Made by a program: the position numbers and the translations under genes. A DNA stretch of 64,000 bases, taken from NCBI RefSeq assembly GCF_040676675.1, contig NZ_JBFAPK010000009.1:138231-202230 (forward strand), written 5' to 3'. The notes under the pieces are model-generated. The model had not been told where the DNA came from. It saw only the letters and a list, made by a program, of their open reading frames with translations, and ran no database searches. This DNA is from JBFAPK01 sp040676675 (GTDB taxonomy: Bacteria > Actinomycetota > Actinomycetes > Mycobacteriales > Micromonosporaceae). Below, in pieces: positions 8,801 through 18,114 of this stretch (position 1 is the stretch's first letter; the number at the start of each line of letters is the position of its first letter).

Positions 8801-9496
8801 ATGGAACGCGAGGAGTTGCGGGCGGGAAGCGGACCCGGGCGGAGCGCGCCCAGGGCGGTGCTGTTGTGGCTGCACGGCGGCGGTTGGCGGGGCCGGTCGA
8901 CGGAGAACGGGGCGGCGCTGGCCGAGCACGGGCTCCTCGTCGTCGAGGGTGGTTACCGGTTCAGCCACGAGGCGCGGTGGCCGGCCCAGCTCGACGACGT
9001 ACGGGCGGCGGCCCGCGCCGCGCGGCGGCGCGCCCCGGACCTACCGCTGCTGGTGGGGGGCGACTCGGCGGGCGGCACGCTGGCGCTGCAGCTCGGGCTG
9101 CGCGGGGTGGACCGTCCCGACGACGTCGCCGGGGTGCTGGCCTACTGGGCGCCGGTGGACCCGCTCGACGAGGAGTGGGTGCGACGCCGGCGCCACGACA
9201 ATCCGTGGGCGGACCTGATCGGGCACGAGCCGGCGGCGGGCGACGCCGCCACCGTCGACGCGACGGTGGCGACCCACCTCGGCAACGGGGTGCCGGTGTT
9301 GCTGGTGCACGGCACCGCCGACGCGGCCGTGCCGGTGGGTCAGCCGGTCGCGCTCGGCGCGGCGCTGCTCGCCGCCGGCCATCCGGTGCACTCGCTGATC
9401 ACGCACGGGGGCCACGCGCTGGAGCTGGATCGTGCCGACGTCCGCGCGGTGACCCGCGCCTTCGTCGACACGATCCTCGATCCGCCGAACCGCTGA
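8801..9496 (+). CDS. alpha/beta hydrolase fold-3 family protein
   Basis: Predicted esterase or lipase-like hydrolase of 231 residues. It has the oxyanion-hole HGGGW near residue 25, the nucleophile elbow GGDSAGG with Ser89, Asp174 in HGTADAAVP and His205 in HGGHALEL, so the catalytic triad is complete. No signal peptide. ATG 8801 is preferred because the HGGGW motif then lies ~25 residues in and a -10-like box is 6 nt upstream; GTG 8741 would add 20 residues. It converges on the secreted-protein gene with 38 bp between. Substrate unknown. Confidence 0.85.
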   Translation: MEREELRAGSGPGRSAPRAVLLWLHGGGWRGRSTENGAALAEHGLLVVEGGYRFSHEARWPAQLDDVRAAARAARRRAPDLPLLVGGDSAGGTLALQLGLRGVDRPDDVAGVLAYWAPVDPLDEEWVRRRRHDNPWADLIGHEPAAGDAATVDATVATHLGNGVPVLLVHGTADAAVPVGQPVALGAALLAAGHPVHSLITHGGHALELDRADVRAVTRAFVDTILDPPNR

Positions 9497-9534
9497 GCGG
9501 CCCGGACCCGGGGGCGGGAAACGCGCGGCGCGGG

Positions 9535-10728
9535 TCAGCCCGGCCAGCCCACGTGTACGGTGACCCGCTCCCGCAGCTGCTCGTTCATCAGCCAGAGTTC
9601 GCCGGTGGCGGGCCAGTAGGAGAGGTTCTCGGTGTTGCGGGGCGCCTGGGTCCAGGTGGTGGTGGAAACCCCGCCGGTGCCGCGGTGCAGGCAGCTGGGG
9701 TAGTCCACGCCGTTGCCGATCTCGTCGGCGTACTCGGGACAGACCCCGGAGATGACGAAGTAGCCGTTGTACGACACGGCGCCCTGCATGCCCCAGACCG
9801 GCGAGGCGAACGCCTCCACGGCGTGCACGTAGCCGTCGGTGCCGACCTTCGGCAGCTCCGTGTCGCCGTCCAGCGGCCACCGCACGATCCGGCCGCCGCC
9901 CCGGGTGGTGTGTTCGGCGGCGACGAAGGAGCCGGTGCCGCTGCGGTCGAGTGCGAGGCTGGCGAAGCAGGGCCGGTCGCCGGTACCGCTGGCGCAGCCG
10001 CCGCCCTCGTACCAGTAGGCGCCGGTCTGCGGCAGCGCGTAGGCGTGGTAGCGGGCGTGGAACTTGCCGTCGGTACCGCGTCCCACCTCGGCCGTGGCGG
10101 TGTCCATGGCCCAGATGTGGCTCAGGTCGAAGACCCGCAGCACGGCGCCGCCGGTGGCCACGAACAGCCGGTTCCCGTACCAGAAGAGGCCGTGCCCGTG
10201 CCCGGCGACGGCCTGGAAGTTCCCGTCGGCGGTCGGCTCGACCAGCAGCACGTGCCGGTACCGCAGGGTCGCGAGGTCGAGGAAGGAGACCCGGATGAAC
10301 GAGTCGTCCGAGTAGTGCCAGGTGGCGGCGACCACCCGCCGCCCGTTGAGTACCGTGCCCGCGGACTGCGCGTCGCCGGAGCCGGTCACCCCCTGCGGGA
10401 TCCAGACGTTCTCGTCGTCGTCCTCGCCGTCCTGCCAGCAGAAGCCCCGCGGGTTGAGCGAGGCGGTCAGGTAGGTGGAGTGGCACAGGTTCCGCCCCTG
10501 CCGGTTGGCGCCGTCGAGGACGGCGGCGAGCCCGACGGGGGTGAGCCGGGGGTCGCGTTCGAGGGCGGTGACGCGGCTGCCGTACTCGGTGAAGGTGTTG
10601 CCCGAGACGAGCCGGAAGGCGCCGGCGTCGATCTTCGGGAAGGCGGCGGCGGCCTCGGCCCGGCCCGGCACGACCAGCGCCGCCGCGACGATGAGGAGAA
10701 GGCTCAACAGCACGCGGATCCGATACAT
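9535..10728 (-). CDS. secreted protein of unknown function
   Basis: 397 residues beginning MYRIRVLLSLLLIVAAALVV and ending the signal region at AEA/AAA near residue 28. The mature part has eight or more cysteines and repeated short beta-like segments (for example RHVLLVEPTADGNF and NRLFVATGGAVLRVFDL), which suggests a beta-propeller, but I cannot name a family. The ATG at 10728 is chosen because it directly starts the signal peptide; the frame is open 19 codons further. No good Shine-Dalgarno is seen. It stands alone, with an AT-rich divergent promoter region upstream. Confidence 0.75.
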   Translation of the reverse strand: MYRIRVLLSLLLIVAAALVVPGRAEAAAAFPKIDAGAFRLVSGNTFTEYGSRVTALERDPRLTPVGLAAVLDGANRQGRNLCHSTYLTASLNPRGFCWQDGEDDDENVWIPQGVTGSGDAQSAGTVLNGRRVVAATWHYSDDSFIRVSFLDLATLRYRHVLLVEPTADGNFQAVAGHGHGLFWYGNRLFVATGGAVLRVFDLSHIWAMDTATAEVGRGTDGKFHARYHAYALPQTGAYWYEGGGCASGTGDRPCFASLALDRSGTGSFVAAEHTTRGGGRIVRWPLDGDTELPKVGTDGYVHAVEAFASPVWGMQGAVSYNGYFVISGVCPEYADEIGNGVDYPSCLHRGTGGVSTTTWTQAPRNTENLSYWPATGELWLMNEQLRERVTVHVGWPG

Positions 10729-10772
10729 CTCGATATCGTGGCACCCGTCACCGTGATCGTCAAATAGTAACC

Positions 10773-10786
10773 ATTGATCTGTCAAT
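10773..10786. promoter_or_regulatory. palindrome in AT-rich divergent promoter region
   Basis: ATTGA-TCTG-TCAAT is a perfect inverted repeat of 5-bp arms inside the only AT-rich stretch nearby (about 10760-10800), between the secreted-protein gene and a divergent small ORF. It could be an operator; no regulator is known. Confidence 0.35.
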
Positions 10787-10817
10787 TATGAAGATTATTG
10801 CCATCCGCCGGGACGGG

Positions 10818-10823
10818 TAGGAT
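10818..10823 (+). promoter_or_regulatory. candidate -10 box of a leaderless promoter (TAGGAT)
   Basis: TAGGAT lies exactly 7 nt before GTG 10831, the same geometry as at many other genes in this window. Confidence 0.45.
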
Positions 10824-10830
10824 GCCATCC

Positions 10831-10932
10831 GTGATCCCCATCGAGGCCATCGCCGCCGCGTACGGCCGGTGGATCACGCCCGACCTGCCGCTCTACGGCA
10901 ACGACCACGAGCGCACCGACTTCGCTCCCTGA
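10831..10932 (+). CDS. 33-residue small ORF, leaderless
   Basis: A short frame with genome-like codon use encodes VIPIEAIAAAYGRWITPD (residues 1-18), then a polar tail ending NDHERTDFAP. GTG 10831 follows TAGGAT by 7 nt; ATG 10822 is in frame but overlaps the box. No family is recognised. It may be a true small protein, an upstream ORF affecting the MFS gene 126 bp downstream, or the intact promoter end of a deleted gene. The start signal and codon use favour real translation over chance. Confidence 0.45.
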   Translation: MIPIEAIAAAYGRWITPDLPLYGNDHERTDFAP

Positions 10933-11058
10933 CAGGTCCCGCCGCCCGGCGCCGCCGCCGGGCCGGCAAGCAGCGCATCCGAGCACCCCGCGGACCCGGC
11001 GACACCGGGTCCGGCGCAGACCTGTCCATGCCCCCCCTCCGTCGGGAGCGATCTCACC

Positions 11059-12237
11059 GTGTCACGAACCGCCCCACCTCCCCGCGCCGAGACCGGCGCC
11101 CTCGCCGTACTGCGCGCCCCGCAGGCCGCCCGGGTACTGACCGCCAGCACGCTCGGCCGGATCCCGGCCGGCACCGCTCCGCTGGCCCTGCTGATCTTCG
11201 CTCGCGAGACCATGAGCCTGGCCGCCGCCGGCCTGCTGGTCGGCGCCTACACCGCGGGCGTCGCGATCGGCCAGCCGATGCTCGCCCGGATCGCCGACCG
11301 CCGCCGCCAGCCGCCCGTGATGTGGCTCGGCGTCGCCGCCTCGACCGCCGGCTTCGCGCTCACCGCGGCGTACCCGCACCTGCCGGTGGTGCTGCTCGCC
11401 GCCGCGCTGGCCGGCGCGGGCGCCCCGCCGTTCGAGTCCGGCCTGCGGGTGCTCTGGCGCGACCTGCTGCCCGAGCGGCAGGTGCACACCGCGTACACGC
11501 TGGACACCGCCGCCCAGGAGCTGATCTTCGTGGTGGGGCCGGTGGTGACGCTGGCCGCGGTCGCCGCGGCCGGACCCTCCGGCGGGCTCTACGCCTCCGC
11601 GCTGCTGCAACTGGCCGGCACCGCGTGGTACACCACCGCGCCGGTGGTCCGCCGGTGGCGGGGCGAGACCGGGGTACGGCACTGGGCCGGGCCGCTGCGC
11701 GCCGGCCGACTGCGGATCATCCTGGCCGTACTGCTGCTGGTCGGGGCGGGCGTGGGCAGCGTGGCGGTCGCCGCGACCGCGTACGCCGAGGCGGCCGGCA
11801 CCCGCTCCTGGGCCGCCTGGCTGCTCGCGGCCCAGGCCGCCGGGGCGCTCACGGGCGGCCTGCTCTACGTACGCTTCGCGGGGCTACGCGCCCGCAACAC
11901 CCTGCTCGCCGCCACGCTCGCCTTCGCGGCCGGCTACCTGCCGCTGCTGCTCACCCCGCCCGTGCCGGTCATGCTGGTGCTGATGGCGGTGAGCGGGCTG
12001 GCCCTGCCGCCGCTGCTGACCGTCGCCTTCGTCACCATCGACCGGGTCGCCCCGCGCGGTACCGCCGCCGAGGCGTTCGCCTGGGCCGCCTCCGCCTTCA
12101 CGGTCGGCAGCGCGGTCGGCTCCGCGGTCAACGGGGCGCTGCTGGACGGCACCGGCAGCGTCACGGTCGGGTTCGTCCTCGCGCCGCTCGCGGTCGCCCT
12201 GGCCGCCGCCACCGCCCTCGCCCTCCGCCGTCGATGA
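11059..12237 (+). CDS. MFS transporter
   Basis: 392-residue major facilitator with about 12 hydrophobic helices and short loops. The loop after helix 2 (LARIADRRRQPP) carries the typical basic cluster. GTG 11059 has GGGAG about 12 nt upstream. The N-terminal ~30 residues are polar and lead straight into helix 1. No substrate can be inferred and no neighbouring gene suggests one. It is not similar enough to the transporter at 1813-3093 to look like a duplication. Confidence 0.87.
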   Translation: MSRTAPPPRAETGALAVLRAPQAARVLTASTLGRIPAGTAPLALLIFARETMSLAAAGLLVGAYTAGVAIGQPMLARIADRRRQPPVMWLGVAASTAGFALTAAYPHLPVVLLAAALAGAGAPPFESGLRVLWRDLLPERQVHTAYTLDTAAQELIFVVGPVVTLAAVAAAGPSGGLYASALLQLAGTAWYTTAPVVRRWRGETGVRHWAGPLRAGRLRIILAVLLLVGAGVGSVAVAATAYAEAAGTRSWAAWLLAAQAAGALTGGLLYVRFAGLRARNTLLAATLAFAAGYLPLLLTPPVPVMLVLMAVSGLALPPLLTVAFVTIDRVAPRGTAAEAFAWAASAFTVGSAVGSAVNGALLDGTGSVTVGFVLAPLAVALAAATALALRRR

Positions 12238-12244
12238 CGCCCGG

Positions 12245-12283
12245 CGGGCCCCTCGCCAGCTCCCGCGGCTGACGAGGGGCCCG
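12245..12283. terminator. hairpin terminator after MFS gene
   Basis: 11-bp perfect stem (12245-12255 with 12273-12283) extended by an inner CAGC/GCTG pairing. It lies just after the MFS stop in the convergent gap to the RHS gene. Confidence 0.7.
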
Positions 12284-12291
12284 AGGTGCGT

Positions 12292-12319
12292 CCTCCGGCG
12301 ACGGTGCCGCCGCCGGAGG
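12292..12319. terminator. hairpin terminator after RHS gene
   Basis: 9-bp perfect stem (12292-12300 with 12311-12319) around a 10-nt loop, 11 bp beyond the RHS stop codon on the minus strand. Confidence 0.55.
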
Positions 12320-12330
12320 TTTGCCCGCGC

Positions 12331-15300
12331 CTACACGGCGCAGGTGCGGCCGTGCTGGTTACAGAACTTCCCGTCCGGCGTGTAGTAGTTGCCCCGGCTG
12401 TCCGGTACGCCGGTGGGCTTCTTCGGCTTCGGCGGCGCGGGCCAGGTACCGCCGGAATTCTTGCCACTCCCGCCGGCGCCGTAGATCCCACCGCCGTAGA
12501 GGTCGAAGAAGCTCGCCTTGCACGGGCAGTACGTTTTCTTGCCGTGCGGGTAGTTGCCCCAGACCGTCAGGGGCTTGGGCTTCACGCCCTGCGCGTACGG
12601 CTGGTTCGGCTGGATCACGGGCGCCGCGTCGGACTGGTAGTTGCAGGTGTCCAGGCCCACGTAGTCGCACATGACGCCGTGGATGGTGCCGGTCACCCCG
12701 CCCATCGTGTCCCAGACCTCGCCGGTCTTGCCCAGCAGCGGCTTCTCGAGCCACTGGACGGCGTTCGTCCCGTTCGCCTCCACCGCGTTCCAGAGCCGGG
12801 CGGTGCTGGCGACCTCCCGGCTGGCCAGCTTCCCGGCGAGCTGGGCCGTCCGGACCATCCCCAGGCCGATCTTGCCGACGCCGGGAACCGCCCCGAAGAT
12901 GTCCATGGCGCAGTCGACTCCCGACCCGCCCCCGGTGCAGTTGTGGATCGCGTTGATCGCACCGACGCCGAAGGAGAGGACGTTCAGCCCCACCACGATC
13001 CCGGTGGCGATCGCACCGACCGGGGTGAACATCGAGGCGACCAGTGCGGCCGTACCGATGACCGGCGCGGCGTACTTGGCGGCCGTCGCCACGGCGTTGC
13101 CGACCGTCTTGGCCGCGTTGCCCACCGCCCTGGCCGCGGTGCCGACGGCGTTCTTGACGCCGTTCCAGAGCTCGCCCCAGAAGAGGCCGGTCGGGTCGGC
13201 CTTGGCGATCGGGCTGTTGTTGGCGTACGTGTAGCCGTGCATCTGCTGCGCGTCGGAGAGGTCCATCACCGGATCGACGGAGATGAACCGGCCGAGCAGC
13301 GGGTCGTACTGCCGCGCGCCCAGGTTGGTCAGCCCCGTGGAGGAGTCGATCGTGCCGCCCACGAACCCCCGCTCCCCCGGGAAGGTCACGGCGGCCCCGC
13401 GCGGAGCGCCGAACGGCGCCTGCCGGCGCTGGACGACCCGCTGGGTCGCGCTGTCGACCGAGAGCTGGGCGGTGCCCTGGTGGTCACTGGCCAGCCAGGT
13501 CACCCCCGCGGCGGTCCGCATCGCCACGGTGTTGTCGCCGTGCTGGTAGTACCGGGTGCCGGTGAGCCTGCCGGCGACCTTGTCCAACCGCAGCTCCTGA
13601 CCGTCCAGGTAGAGGGTGCTGCCGGTCGGGTCGCGGCGGATGAGGCGGTTGCCGTCGGCGTCGTAGACGTACTCGGTGGTCTTGTCGTCGCCCTCGGTCA
13701 GCCTGGTCAGTTTCCCCGTCTCGTCCCAGGTCAGCACCGCGTCACCGCTGCTCAGGTCGCGGCGGGTGGTGTTGCCCGCGGCGTCGTAGCCGTACTCGTC
13801 GGTGCGGGTCGCGCCGCCGGGCTCCGTCGTCGTCACCGAGGCGAGCCGGTGCGCGCCGGCGGCCGGGTAGCCGTAGCGGCGGACGGTGTCACCGGAGAGC
13901 GCGTGCCGCGTCTCGGTGAGCCGGTTGCCCACCAGGTCGTACGTGAACGACTGCCAGTACGGGGCGGGGCCGGCCAGCGCGGCGGCGTCCGGTGCGGTGG
14001 CGCAGCCGCCCGCCGGCGTCCACGCCTCGGTCAGCCGTTGCAGGTGGTCGTACCGGAAGCACTGCACGTCGGCCGGCTGCTCCAGCGGCGTGTTCGCCAC
14101 CGAGGTGACGTTGCCGGACGGGTCGTAGGCGTAGTGCAGGTCGGCCTGCATCGGCCGGGGCAGTTCGGCGTCGACGACGGTCCGGTCCAACCGCCGGGTG
14201 CTGTCGTCGTAGTAGTACGACTGCCAGACCCGCCTGCCGGCGTCGCCGAGCTGCACCCGGGCCACCTCGCCGTACCGGGTGAACGCCGTGTCGGTCACGT
14301 AGTTCACCGTCGGCCCGCCCGCCGGACCACCGCTGAGCCTGCTCGGGCCGGCCACGTCGTCGTACTCCCGGCTGACGGTCTCCTCGGGCAGGTCGCCGAT
14401 CCTCGGGTAGGCGGTGCCGTACGCGGTGCCGTCCGGATTGAACGACTCGTACGTGGTGTAGGTACCGGCGAGCGTCTGCTCGGACTCGGGGATCGTCACC
14501 GCCGACTCGCCGACGTCGTACAGCGCGGTGTAGCTGGCGATCGTCCTGGTGTAGGCGGAGGTGCCGACGTAGCGGGTGGCGGAGGCGAGCCGCCCCTTGC
14601 CCTTGAGCGCCGTGTCGTAGCTCCAGGACGCGAGCACGGTGTTCCCCGACCGCAGGGACGTCTTGCGCCCCAGGTCGTCGTACCCGTAGGTCAGCGTCGT
14701 GTCGCGCGCGTCGGTCTCCGAGACGAGCTGGCCCGCGTCGTCGTACGTCATCGTGGCGACGCCCTTGTCGACGTCCTCCACCCGGGTCTGGTTGCCGCGC
14801 AGGTCGTACTCGAACCGCCAGGTGTTGCCGGCCGGGTCCGTGATCGAGGCGGGCTGGCCCGCCCTGGTGTACGTGTACGTGGTGGCGTCGTAGGCGCCGC
14901 TCGGCTGGCCGCCGTGGTATTCGCGCAGTTCGACGGTCTGGCCCCGGGCATCGGTGATGGTGGTGGTGGCGATGCCGCCCTGCGGGGGCGTGACGTGCAC
15001 CCGGTCGCCGCCGTACCCGGTGGTGGTGCGCCACTTCTCCTGCCCGCCGGCCTGGAAGATTTCGGCCGTCTTGCGGCCGGCGCCGTCGTACCGGGTGAGG
15101 GTGAGGCCGGGCACCGCGGTGTCGCTGGCCACCCAGAGGTTGTCGTCCACCGGCGCGTCGTTGAAGTACGGCTGGGTGGCCTTGTAGACCCGCCCCTGCG
15201 AGTCGTAGCGGGTGTCGGTCAGCAGCCGGCCCCCGCCGACCGCCGGCTCCTGCTTCTGGCGCAGCCGCTGCAGACCGTCGTAGATCTCCTTGCTGGTGGT

Positions 15301-18084
15301 GTAGTTCCCGTTCGGCCCGACCGAGGTGGTGGTGACCACGTTGGGCGCGTCGTTGCGGATCAGGTACGCGAACTTCGAGCTGGGGCCGTCCGGGTAGTCG
15401 GACCTGAGGCGGTTCGCCAACCAGACCGCGGCGGTACGCCCCAGCGGGTCGTAGCCGGTCTCGGTACGGCGCTTGTTCTCGTCCACGACCACGGTCTCCT
15501 TCGCCCACGCGGGCTCCAGCGTGGTCGTCACCGTGTGCCCGAGCGGGTTGGTCACCACGGTCTGGGTGGCGGGCCCGCCGGCGGCCGGCGTGTAGGCGGT
15601 CCGGGTGACCTTGCCGCGCGCGTCGGTGACGGCGGTGACCCGGCCGTAGGCGTCGTACTCCGTGGCCTCCCTGCGGACGTAGCTCGGGTCGGCGCCGGCC
15701 GGGTGGTCCTTCAGCTGCTCCGTCACGGTCGGGTTGCCGGCCGAGGGGACCTGCCCCGGCGCGTTCCCGTCGTAGCCGGTCCGCACGTCGCTGATGGCGT
15801 CCCGCGGGTAGCTCGCCGTCGCGCCGCAGGCCACCCCGACGGTCTCCTGCCGGTAGGGGAAGTCGAGCAGCCATCGGTCGGTGTTGCGGGCGAACCAGAC
15901 CCGGGTGCAGCGGTCGTCCGCGCCGGTCGCGGTGTCGCCCAGGTCGTTGGTCCGGGTGAGCAATCCCCGGTCGTCGTAGGTCGACTCGGTCCGGGTGGTC
16001 CGCCAGCCGCCGCCCGCCAGCGCCGTGTAGGTCTGCTCGGCCCCGGTCCGCACCAGGTACGCCTTGAAGGCGCCCCGGGTGGCGGTCGGCCCCTGCCAGG
16101 TCGGATCGGTGATGGCCTTGCTGACCACCCGATCCGTGTCACCGTCGTAGGTGATGGTCTCCAGCTCACGGCCCTGCAACCAGTCCTCGTCCGGCCGGGG
16201 CGCGCCCTCGGTGGCCGAGACGCTGACACTCCGGGTGCCCGTCGGCAGCCTGTCGCCGTTCATGCCCCGGTAGAACCGCTGTTCGATCTTGCCGGTCGGC
16301 CCGCTGGGGTCGTCGCGCTTGCCGCTCCGGATCACCACCCGGGCGAACCCGCGGAACTCGTCCCAGGTCCGCTTGTCGTCCTTGGTGAACTCCGAGGTGT
16401 CGTAGTGCCAGGCCGCGCCGTCGAGGTACTCGTAGTCGGTGACCTGCTCGGTGTTGACGCCGCTCCGGTCGGACTGGGTGACCTCCGCGACGACGTACTT
16501 GTGGAAGTAGTCGGTCCGCTCGGCGTAGTCCCGCTTGTTCCACCGCACCGGGAAGCAGCGCTTGGTGTTGGTCTCCGGGTTGGCCGGCATCGAGACGTCG
16601 GCGACGCAGTCCGGGTCGGCGTACCTGACCGAGAGGAGCCCGCCGCTCTCCGAGATCACCCCGGTGATCCGGTACCGGTTCAGCGGCGCCACACCGTCGA
16701 TCTCGTACACCCGGTTCGGCATCTTGGTGCCCTCGAAGGTGACCGCCGGCAGCGCGACCGACCCGCCGACCAGACCGGTGTGGGTGATGCCGTGCAGCCA
16801 GAGCGTCGCCTTCTCGGCGTCGCCCGGATCGGGGAACTGCTGATCCAGCGTCCACGCGTCCACGTCCGTGAAGCCGGCGCCGCGGCGGACCTGCGTGGTG
16901 ATCTTCGTAAGTCGCTTCGTGGACCAGAACGTCGGCGAGTAACGGTCCTTGCAGGTTGCCGTGTCGCACCTGTCGTCCCAGGGCACGTCCGGCCAGTTGT
17001 CCTTCCGGTCCGGCGTGCAGGTGCTGCCCGGTACGCACCGGTCGGCCACCGCGAACACCACCCGCCCGGTCGCCGGCTGGCCGTCCCGCAGGCCGTACTC
17101 GATGCCGCTCAGCGTGCCGCCGCGGGTGTAGGAGACGGCCGTGTCCTTGAGGTTCAGCCCGTACGAGTTCGTCTCGGCGTCGTACGTGTAGATCATCGTG
17201 TTGCCGTTGCGGTCGACGACCCTGTCCAGGTTCCACCGCCACGCCTGGACGCAGTGCGAGGCGTCGAACGTCGCCCCGTGACACGGTTCGCCCGTGTCGT
17301 CGCCGAAGACCGGCACGGTCCAGGTGGACTTCGCCTCGGGGCGCGAGCCGAAGAAGTACTGGGTGCCGTCGACCCGGGTCACCTTCCAGTACTCGCCGTC
17401 GTTGTCGCCGTTCCCGGCACCGGTGAGCCGCTCGATGCGTGATCCGTCGTCGATTTTGCTCCGCCACCGGCCGTCGCCGTCGCAACAGATCAGCATCCCG
17501 CCGCCACCGTTGTAGGTACCGATCGCGTTGTCGCTGCGCCAGCAGAGGTCGCCGACGCCGGTCGGCGGGGTGGTACCGCCCGTCGTGTCCTCGGCGCAGG
17601 GCAGATAGGTGCGTTCGATGAAGCCGGGCGACAGGTCCCAGCCGTCACCGACCCAGGAGGCCTGGTTGTTGGTCGCGCTGGTGCGGCCGTCCACCAGCGA
17701 CGACGAGTAGCTCAGCGACAGCTCGGGATCCAGGCCACCCGGCGACGGCGGTACCCGCAGCGGGTATGACCAGGAGAAGTCGCCGGTCTGGCCGGAGACC
17801 TCCCAGGTCGCCGACGGGGACAGCGGGGTCGCCTTCGCGGTCCCGCCGCCGTCCGCCGGCGTCTCGTGCGGCGGCTGGTCGCCGTGCAGCGCGCTGTCGG
17901 TCGCCTGGTCCGCCGACCGGGCCGACACGGTCTCCGGCTCCACCGCCGTCGACCCGGTCTCCGGCAGCGGCACCGACGGGCCGCCCGCCGCGACCGCGAC
18001 CTCCGGGCGGACCAGCACGGCCGCCATGCTGGCGGCCAGCACGGCCGCCATGACCGCCGCTATCCGCCGACGTGTTACTCCCAC
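12331..18084 (-). CDS. secreted RHS/YD-repeat protein with orphan C-terminal tip
   Basis: A 1,917-residue protein of the RHS/WapA-like group, whose YD repeats form a hollow cocoon that encloses a variable C-terminus. A signal peptide (about 1-33) is followed by an SpvB/TcB-like segment near 90-170 (beginning GDFSWSYPLRVPPSPGGLDP), a long region with many YD-type repeats to ~1,550, and the RHS core near 1,590 (RQYDPLLGRFISVDPV, then DPTGL). The last ~285 residues form the tip: hydrophobic glycine-rich helices, then a Cys-rich tail with CPCK and FCNQHGRTC. No known nuclease or deaminase motif is visible. GTG 18084 has GGAGAGAGAG upstream. It lies 30 bp after the LamG gene. No immunity-like gene follows; the next gene is a convergent MFS transporter. 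Confidence 0.9.
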   Translation of the reverse strand: MGVTRRRIAAVMAAVLAASMAAVLVRPEVAVAAGGPSVPLPETGSTAVEPETVSARSADQATDSALHGDQPPHETPADGGGTAKATPLSPSATWEVSGQTGDFSWSYPLRVPPSPGGLDPELSLSYSSSLVDGRTSATNNQASWVGDGWDLSPGFIERTYLPCAEDTTGGTTPPTGVGDLCWRSDNAIGTYNGGGGMLICCDGDGRWRSKIDDGSRIERLTGAGNGDNDGEYWKVTRVDGTQYFFGSRPEAKSTWTVPVFGDDTGEPCHGATFDASHCVQAWRWNLDRVVDRNGNTMIYTYDAETNSYGLNLKDTAVSYTRGGTLSGIEYGLRDGQPATGRVVFAVADRCVPGSTCTPDRKDNWPDVPWDDRCDTATCKDRYSPTFWSTKRLTKITTQVRRGAGFTDVDAWTLDQQFPDPGDAEKATLWLHGITHTGLVGGSVALPAVTFEGTKMPNRVYEIDGVAPLNRYRITGVISESGGLLSVRYADPDCVADVSMPANPETNTKRCFPVRWNKRDYAERTDYFHKYVVAEVTQSDRSGVNTEQVTDYEYLDGAAWHYDTSEFTKDDKRTWDEFRGFARVVIRSGKRDDPSGPTGKIEQRFYRGMNGDRLPTGTRSVSVSATEGAPRPDEDWLQGRELETITYDGDTDRVVSKAITDPTWQGPTATRGAFKAYLVRTGAEQTYTALAGGGWRTTRTESTYDDRGLLTRTNDLGDTATGADDRCTRVWFARNTDRWLLDFPYRQETVGVACGATASYPRDAISDVRTGYDGNAPGQVPSAGNPTVTEQLKDHPAGADPSYVRREATEYDAYGRVTAVTDARGKVTRTAYTPAAGGPATQTVVTNPLGHTVTTTLEPAWAKETVVVDENKRRTETGYDPLGRTAAVWLANRLRSDYPDGPSSKFAYLIRNDAPNVVTTTSVGPNGNYTTSKEIYDGLQRLRQKQEPAVGGGRLLTDTRYDSQGRVYKATQPYFNDAPVDDNLWVASDTAVPGLTLTRYDGAGRKTAEIFQAGGQEKWRTTTGYGGDRVHVTPPQGGIATTTITDARGQTVELREYHGGQPSGAYDATTYTYTRAGQPASITDPAGNTWRFEYDLRGNQTRVEDVDKGVATMTYDDAGQLVSETDARDTTLTYGYDDLGRKTSLRSGNTVLASWSYDTALKGKGRLASATRYVGTSAYTRTIASYTALYDVGESAVTIPESEQTLAGTYTTYESFNPDGTAYGTAYPRIGDLPEETVSREYDDVAGPSRLSGGPAGGPTVNYVTDTAFTRYGEVARVQLGDAGRRVWQSYYYDDSTRRLDRTVVDAELPRPMQADLHYAYDPSGNVTSVANTPLEQPADVQCFRYDHLQRLTEAWTPAGGCATAPDAAALAGPAPYWQSFTYDLVGNRLTETRHALSGDTVRRYGYPAAGAHRLASVTTTEPGGATRTDEYGYDAAGNTTRRDLSSGDAVLTWDETGKLTRLTEGDDKTTEYVYDADGNRLIRRDPTGSTLYLDGQELRLDKVAGRLTGTRYYQHGDNTVAMRTAAGVTWLASDHQGTAQLSVDSATQRVVQRRQAPFGAPRGAAVTFPGERGFVGGTIDSSTGLTNLGARQYDPLLGRFISVDPVMDLSDAQQMHGYTYANNSPIAKADPTGLFWGELWNGVKNAVGTAARAVGNAAKTVGNAVATAAKYAAPVIGTAALVASMFTPVGAIATGIVVGLNVLSFGVGAINAIHNCTGGGSGVDCAMDIFGAVPGVGKIGLGMVRTAQLAGKLASREVASTARLWNAVEANGTNAVQWLEKPLLGKTGEVWDTMGGVTGTIHGVMCDYVGLDTCNYQSDAAPVIQPNQPYAQGVKPKPLTVWGNYPHGKKTYCPCKASFFDLYGGGIYGAGGSGKNSGGTWPAPPKPKKPTGVPDSRGNYYTPDGKFCNQHGRTCAV

Positions 18085-18114
18085 GGGTTCTCTCTCTCCA
18101 GCTCGAAGGTGCGG

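Noticed and set aside
12286..17442. 1,718-codon open frame on the plus strand antisense to the RHS gene
   Set aside because: It is Arg/Val/Gly/Pro-rich with no domain signal and arises from GC bias opposite a real gene. The minus strand carries recognisable RHS repeats.
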